A stretch of 8,797 nucleotides of DNA, taken from positions 252 to 9,048 of the forward strand of contig JALQWO010000058.1 of assembly GCA_023258655.1 (NCBI GenBank), written 5' to 3'. The notes under the pieces were generated by a model. That model saw nothing but the letters and a program-made list of their open reading frames with translations, was not told where the DNA came from and did not search any database. A program made the position numbers and the translations under genes. Of this stretch, positions 6,280 to 8,797 are shown piece by piece; position 1 is the stretch's first letter, and each line of letters opens with the position of its first letter. The DNA is from Bacteroidia bacterium (GTDB lineage: Bacteria > Bacteroidota > Bacteroidia > NS11-12g > UBA955).

Positions 6280-8797
6280 ATGAAAAACGGACTTTCTCAG
6301 CACATTCATCAGCCCGATGCCAACGAACCCCGCATCGAGATTTTGGGTGCGCGAGAACACAACCTCAAGTCCGTAGATTTGGTCATCCCGCGCAACAAAT
6401 TGGTGGTGTTCACCGGCCTCTCGGGTTCCGGTAAAAGCTCATTGGCTTTTGATACTTTGTTCGCTGAAGGTCAGCGTCGCTACCTGGAAAGTTTCTCGGC
6501 CTACGCCAGGCAGTTTATTGGCGACATGAAACGTCCCGATGTTGACAAAGTACGCGGATTGAGTCCCGTCATCAGCATCGAACAGAAAACGGTGAGCAAA
6601 AACCCGCGAAGTACTGTGGGCACTGTCACCGAAGTATACGATTTCTTGCGTTTGCTCTATGCCCGCGCCGGTGAAGCCGTGAGCTACCTCAGTGGTGAAA
6701 AAATGGTCAAACTCACCGAACAGCAGATCATCGACGCGATGGTGCAGAAGTTTGAGGGACAAAAAGTGGCCATCCTCGCCCCCGTGGTAAAAGGACGTAA
6801 AGGCCATTACCGCGAACTCTTCGAACAAATCAAGAAAAAAGGATACAACAAGGTTAGGATCGACGGCCACATTACCGATATCACGGGCAGCATGCAGGTT
6901 GATCGCTACAAGATTCACGACATCGAGGTGGTCATTGATCGATTGCAAGTACAAGCCGTTTCAACCGGTCGACTGACCGAGAGTGTTAAAATCGCGATGA
7001 AAATGGGTGCCGGTAACATGATGGTTCAGGATGCCGATGAAAAAGTGGTTCCGTTCTCTCGTTTTCTGATGGATCCGGTTTCAGGCCTGAGTTACGACGA
7101 ACCCCAACCCAATTCCTTTTCATTCAACTCACCCTACGGTGCTTGTCCCAATTGCGAAGGCATGGGCGAAACCGCCGAGGTAAACATAGAATTTATCATC
7201 CCCGATCGCAGCAAATCCATCAACCGCGGCGGAATAGTGCCCATTGGTGAATTGCGTGAGAACTGGACATTTAGCCAACTGCGTGCCTTGAGCAAAGTAT
7301 TGGATTTTAGCTTGGCAGACCCCATTGCCAAACTCAGCGATGACCAAATCCAATGCATCCTCTACGGTTATGATGAAACCATCATGGTGAGTCACGTTAA
7401 CCACCAAGGACAGAAAAAGACATACGAGAGTCAATACAAAGGAGTAGTTCACTACATCACGGAGAATTATTTTGAATCTGAGGACGACAAACTGCGTCAA
7501 TGGGCTGAAGAATTCATGCACCAAAAGACTTGCGATGTTTGCCTCGGTGCCCGATTGAAGAAAGAATCCTTGCATTTTCTCATTGCCGATAAAAACATCG
7601 CCGAACTCAGCAATCTGAACATCGATGTCTTGAAAGCATGGTTTGATGCGGTAGATGCCAAACTCACGGAACGGCAAGCCACCATTGCCACAGAATTGAT
7701 CAAGGAAATTCGGGCACGTTTGGACTTTTTGGTGGGTGTGGGCCTGGGATATTTGACCTTGAACAGTCCCGCCAGAACGCTATCTGGGGGTGAAGCACAG
7801 CGCATTCGTTTGGCGACACAGATTGGTAGTAAGTTGATGAACGTCCTCTACATTTTGGATGAGCCAAGCATTGGATTGCATCAGCGCGACAATGAGCGAT
7901 TGATTCAAAGTCTCCGCGATTTGCGGGATATGGGCAACACCGTTCTTGTTGTGGAACACGACAAAGACATGATGTTGGCCAGCGATTGGTTGGTGGAAAT
8001 TGGCCCACATGCGGGTGTCCATGGCGGTCAGATCGTAGCCAGCGGGGAAGTCAAAGACTTTGTGGCCTCTGATGCCATCACGGGTAGGTACCTTCGGGGA
8101 GAGGACAGCATTCCCGTGCCAGCGCTTCGCAGAAAAGCGAGCAAAGAAAAATTGATTTTGAAAGGTTGTACCGGCCATAACTTGCAGAAAGTCAACTTAG
8201 AAATTCCTATTGGCCTGTTTGTGGCGATTACTGGCGTCAGTGGCAGTGGAAAATCGAGCTTGATCAACGAAACCCTCTACCCTGCTGCGCACAACAAAGT
8301 ATATGGTTCCAGTTACAAGCCTTTGCCGTTTGCAAGCATCAATGGATTGGAGCACATCGACAAAGTAATCCGCATCGATCAAACACCCATCGGACGCACG
8401 CCCAGGAGTAATCCAGCCACCTATGTAGGGGTTTTCCAAGAAATCCGCAACCTGTTCACCAACTTGCCCGAAGCCAAAATTCGCGGTTACAAACCGGGAA
8501 GATTCAGCTTTAACGTAAAAGGCGGTCGGTGCGAAGCCTGCGGTGGTGGTGGAAGAAAAGTGATCGAGATGAATTTCTTGCCCGATGTGGAGGTGCTGTG
8601 TGATGAGTGCCAAGGTAGGCGCTACAACCGTGAAACATTGGAAGTGCGTTACAAAGGCAAGAGCATCAACGATGTCTTGGAAATGTCTATTGACACTGCC
8701 GTAGAATTTTTCGAGCACATCCCCCTGATTTATCGCAAGGTAAAAACCATGCAAGATGTAGGATTGGGGTATTTGACTTTGGGACAATCTAGCACAA
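6280..8797 (+). CDS. uvrA: Excinuclease ABC subunit A, UvrA (first 839 residues; gene runs off the right edge)
   Basis: Damage-recognition ATPase of nucleotide excision repair; a UvrA dimer loads UvrB at lesions. The frame is open to the window end with no frameshift. The first ABC half has Walker A GLSGSGKSS (46-54), the Q-rich block YARQFIGDMKRPDVDK (75-90), signature LSGGEAQR (501-508), Walker B VLYILDEPSIGLH (522-534) and H-loop EH (559-560). The second half has Walker A GVSGSGKSS (652-660) and a C-terminal zinc module C751-x2-C754-x19-C774-x2-C777. The window stops at GLGYLTLGQSST, just before the second signature. Inner CxxC pairs are C289/C292 and C418/C421. Where many UvrA proteins have a further CxxC about 23 residues before C289, this one reads FLMDPVSG (262-269) with no Cys. 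The start at 6280 follows a -7 box, and conserved sequence begins at residue 18 (RIEILGAREHNLK). The sequence resembles the Bacteroidota UvrA type with EQKTVSKNPRSTVGT. UvrB and UvrC are not in the window. Confidence 0.98.
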   Translation, partial: MKNGLSQHIHQPDANEPRIEILGAREHNLKSVDLVIPRNKLVVFTGLSGSGKSSLAFDTLFAEGQRRYLESFSAYARQFIGDMKRPDVDKVRGLSPVISIEQKTVSKNPRSTVGTVTEVYDFLRLLYARAGEAVSYLSGEKMVKLTEQQIIDAMVQKFEGQKVAILAPVVKGRKGHYRELFEQIKKKGYNKVRIDGHITDITGSMQVDRYKIHDIEVVIDRLQVQAVSTGRLTESVKIAMKMGAGNMMVQDADEKVVPFSRFLMDPVSGLSYDEPQPNSFSFNSPYGACPNCEGMGETAEVNIEFIIPDRSKSINRGGIVPIGELRENWTFSQLRALSKVLDFSLADPIAKLSDDQIQCILYGYDETIMVSHVNHQGQKKTYESQYKGVVHYITENYFESEDDKLRQWAEEFMHQKTCDVCLGARLKKESLHFLIADKNIAELSNLNIDVLKAWFDAVDAKLTERQATIATELIKEIRARLDFLVGVGLGYLTLNSPARTLSGGEAQRIRLATQIGSKLMNVLYILDEPSIGLHQRDNERLIQSLRDLRDMGNTVLVVEHDKDMMLASDWLVEIGPHAGVHGGQIVASGEVKDFVASDAITGRYLRGEDSIPVPALRRKASKEKLILKGCTGHNLQKVNLEIPIGLFVAITGVSGSGKSSLINETLYPAAHNKVYGSSYKPLPFASINGLEHIDKVIRIDQTPIGRTPRSNPATYVGVFQEIRNLFTNLPEAKIRGYKPGRFSFNVKGGRCEACGGGGRKVIEMNFLPDVEVLCDECQGRRYNRETLEVRYKGKSINDVLEMSIDTAVEFFEHIPLIYRKVKTMQDVGLGYLTLGQSST

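Noticed and set aside
6045..6360. Proline- and alanine-rich minus-strand frames opposite the glycine-rich tail.
   Set aside because: They are the expected complement of GGY-rich coding DNA and have no independent support.
6439..8787. Several long open frames on the minus strand opposite uvrA (about 6439-6954, 7129-7677, 8197-8787).
   Set aside because: They lie fully inside an intact, conserved uvrA frame, show no recognisable domain, and read as shadows created by its codon use.

Overview
The window looks like a chromosomal segment from a member of the Bacteroidota. The evidence is a secreted protein with a type IX secretion (T9SS) C-terminal sorting domain, two exact matches to the Bacteroidota -7 promoter box TAnnTTTG (both as TAnnTTTGCA) just upstream of genes, lack of clear Shine-Dalgarno sequences, and LipB and UvrA sequences of the Bacteroidota type. 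Base composition is moderate. Genus and species cannot be set from this stretch. Coding density is very high: no gene-free stretch exceeds about 100 bases, and I see no rRNA, tRNA, CRISPR, insertion sequence or phage gene.

The left part (1-3562) is read leftward on the minus strand: a YraN-family protein, then a secreted M43-type zinc metalloprotease with a PKD domain and a T9SS sorting domain, then topA (DNA topoisomerase I, cut by the left edge). Only 3 bases separate the protease stop from the topA start, so those two genes are probably on one transcript.

A 67-base divergent intergenic region (3563-3629) separates this from the right part, which is read rightward. It carries a Bacteroidota-type -7 box for each direction and a central inverted repeat.

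The right part is a tight cluster of four genes, lipB (lipoate pathway), a LemA-family membrane protein and two TPM-domain proteins, joined by a 4-base overlap, a 1-base gap and an 8-base overlap. After 63 bases with its own -7 box comes uvrA (nucleotide excision repair), cut by the right edge just before its second ABC signature.

Most of the window is housekeeping: lipoylation, DNA topology and DNA repair. The LemA-TPM-TPM trio is the one module whose biochemical job is unclear. One TPM protein appears soluble or weakly membrane-associated. The other has a signal peptide, one membrane segment and a glycine-rich tail. Together with membrane-anchored LemA they could form an envelope complex, but that is inference. 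I found no convincing sign of a new defence, mobile or RNA-based system.
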